Below, piece after piece: positions 59,898 to 61,100 of a DNA stretch of 61,100 bases (position 1 is its first letter; the number at the start of each line of letters is the position of its first letter). A program made the translations under genes and the position numbers. The notes beneath the pieces were generated by a model. The model saw only the letters and a program-made list of their open reading frames with translations. It searched no databases and was not told the origin of the DNA. Source of the DNA: an uncultured Desulfobulbaceae bacterium (lineage in GTDB: Bacteria; Desulfobacterota; Desulfobulbia; Desulfobulbales; Desulfocapsaceae); the NCBI GenBank assembly GCA_903887485.1, contig CAISPV010000049.1:1-61100 (forward strand), read 5' to 3'.

Positions 59898-61100
59898 ATG
59901 GCAAGCTTTCACTTAATTAGTCTTGGTTGTCCTAAAAATCTTGTGGATTCAGAACTGATGTTCGGTCTTCTGGAGCAAGCAGGCTGGGTGTTTGAAGAAG
60001 ACCCGGAGCAGGCGTCGATGCTGCTTGTCAATACCTGTGGATTTATCCAGTCGGCAGTGGAAGAGGCTATTGATGAAATTCTGGAGCTATCCCTTTATAA
60101 AAAAGAAGATCCAGGTAAATTACTGGTAGTTACGGGTTGTATGGTGCAACGATACCGAGAGGATCTTCTTGCTGAACTCTCAGAGGTTGATCTTTTTATT
60201 GGTACTGATGGATTTCATCAGATAGTGCCCCTGGTGGAAGCTGTGATGACGGGAACTTTGAGAAGCAAGGTACATGTCCCCGAACGATTTCTGATGGATA
60301 GCACTATGCCCCGTCGCATTTCCACCCCTTTTTATCGGTCCTGGTTGAAGATCACTGAGGGGTGTAATAACCGCTGTTCTTATTGTATGATTCCATCAAT
60401 CAGAGGCGAGTTACGGAGCAGAACCACGGCTGATCTTGTCAAGGAGGCTGCATACCTGGAACAGCAGGGTGTGCGGGAGCTTTCACTCATCGCCCAGGAT
60501 CTTACGGCCTACGGAGATGATCTGGGAGAATCTATTCATCTTGTTGCCTTGCTTAAAGCCCTGCTGGCCGGGAGCACCATCCCATGGATCCGGCTTATGT
60601 ATCTGTATCCCTCAGGGATAAACGAGGCGCTGCTTTCTTTGATGGCCGAGCAGCCGCGAATTGTTCCCTATATGGATATCCCCTTTCAGCATGTCAGCGA
60701 TACGGTTCTTAGGCGGATGAACCGTCATTATGCAAGTGATGATCTGTATCAACTGATTGCTCGTATCCGGTCGTACCTCCCCAATGTGGCCTTACGTTCT
60801 ACCCTGATGGTCGGTTTTCCTGGTGAAACTGATAATGACGTGCGGCAGCTTGAACAGTTTTTAAGGGAGGCTCGTCTTGACCATGTGGGTGTCTTTGCCT
60901 ACGCCAATGAAGCTGGGTGTCCATCTGAAAATTATTCTGATCAATGTTCTGAGACTGAAAAGAATGATCGTCTTGATTTTATTCTCGGGGTGCAGGCAGA
61001 GGTGTCAGAGAAAATTTTACAAAAATATGTGGGGCGAGTGGAAGCGGTGCTGGTCGAGGGGGTGAGCCGGGAAACAGATCTGCTGCTGGAGGGACGTACC
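59898..61100 (+). CDS. rimO: Ribosomal protein S12 methylthiotransferase RimO (partial, cut by the window end)
   Basis: The frame opens at ATG 59898 and is still open at the last base, giving 401 residues of about 440. The N-terminal methylthiotransferase domain has LISLGCPKNLVDSE, NTCGFI and TGCMVQRY, with three Cys for one Fe-S cluster. The radical SAM motif CNNRCSYC lies near residue 155. The C-terminal TRAM domain is just entered at the edge. RimO adds a methylthio group to an Asp of ribosomal protein S12. Confidence 0.95.
   Translation, partial: MASFHLISLGCPKNLVDSELMFGLLEQAGWVFEEDPEQASMLLVNTCGFIQSAVEEAIDEILELSLYKKEDPGKLLVVTGCMVQRYREDLLAELSEVDLFIGTDGFHQIVPLVEAVMTGTLRSKVHVPERFLMDSTMPRRISTPFYRSWLKITEGCNNRCSYCMIPSIRGELRSRTTADLVKEAAYLEQQGVRELSLIAQDLTAYGDDLGESIHLVALLKALLAGSTIPWIRLMYLYPSGINEALLSLMAEQPRIVPYMDIPFQHVSDTVLRRMNRHYASDDLYQLIARIRSYLPNVALRSTLMVGFPGETDNDVRQLEQFLREARLDHVGVFAYANEAGCPSENYSDQCSETEKNDRLDFILGVQAEVSEKILQKYVGRVEAVLVEGVSRETDLLLEGRT

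Overview
The window looks like a chromosomal segment of a Gram-negative bacterium, probably an anaerobic Desulfobacterota (deltaproteobacterial, Desulfobulbales-like) lineage. This placement is an inference. It rests on the outer-membrane genes (PagL-like, LolA-like, lipoproteins), an Fo-only ATP synthase block (atpZ-atpI-atpB-atpE) that follows hemL, a fused class I fumarase, NikR, and a large set of B12-type radical SAM genes.

Layout. 1-530 is the distal end of a type I-C CRISPR array plus two isolated degenerate repeats. 554-4319 holds a YhcG-family nuclease, an Nramp metal transporter and an MFS transporter. About 4.4 to 49.9 kb is dominated by one very large lipid or polyketide locus made of several operons on both strands. 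It contains four acyl carrier proteins, five ketosynthase genes (one FabH-like, three FabF-like, one ketosynthase/chain-length-factor fusion), seven radical SAM enzymes (four with an N-terminal cobalamin-binding-type domain), a CrtI-like FAD oxidoreductase, a FabG reductase, hotdog and PKS-type dehydratases, a thioesterase, an acyl-AMP ligase, a DAK2-DegV (fatty acid kinase-like) protein, two membrane acyltransferases, a BtrH-like acyltransferase, two glycosyltransferases, an ABC exporter, and the LolA / DUF3261 / MMPL export set typical of aryl polyene loci. It is interrupted by accessory islands: mrr with an attC-like palindrome; yciB-pagL-DUF4410; and phzF-ynfA-DUF4160/DUF2442.

49.75-61.1 kb is mostly housekeeping: carbonic anhydrase, a truncated zwf, pgl, a zinc-ribbon protein with long acidic repeats, nikR, fumarase, hemL, Fo genes, a nucleoside phosphorylase and the start of rimO.

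How the cluster may work (inference): acyl-AMP ligase and fatty-acid-kinase-like functions activate or recycle acids. ACPs carry the chain. The ketosynthases, FabG and the dehydratases extend it without any enoyl reductase in the window, which predicts a polyunsaturated chain. The radical SAM enzymes and the CrtI-like enzyme then remodel that chain. Acyltransferases and glycosyltransferases attach it to a head group, and LolA/DUF3261/MMPL move it toward the outer membrane. The combination resembles an aryl polyene locus without its ammonia-lyase, joined to a radical SAM set like that proposed for ladderane lipids. The product cannot be read from sequence alone. Intergenic heptanucleotide repeats recur through the locus and supply the last codons of several genes.
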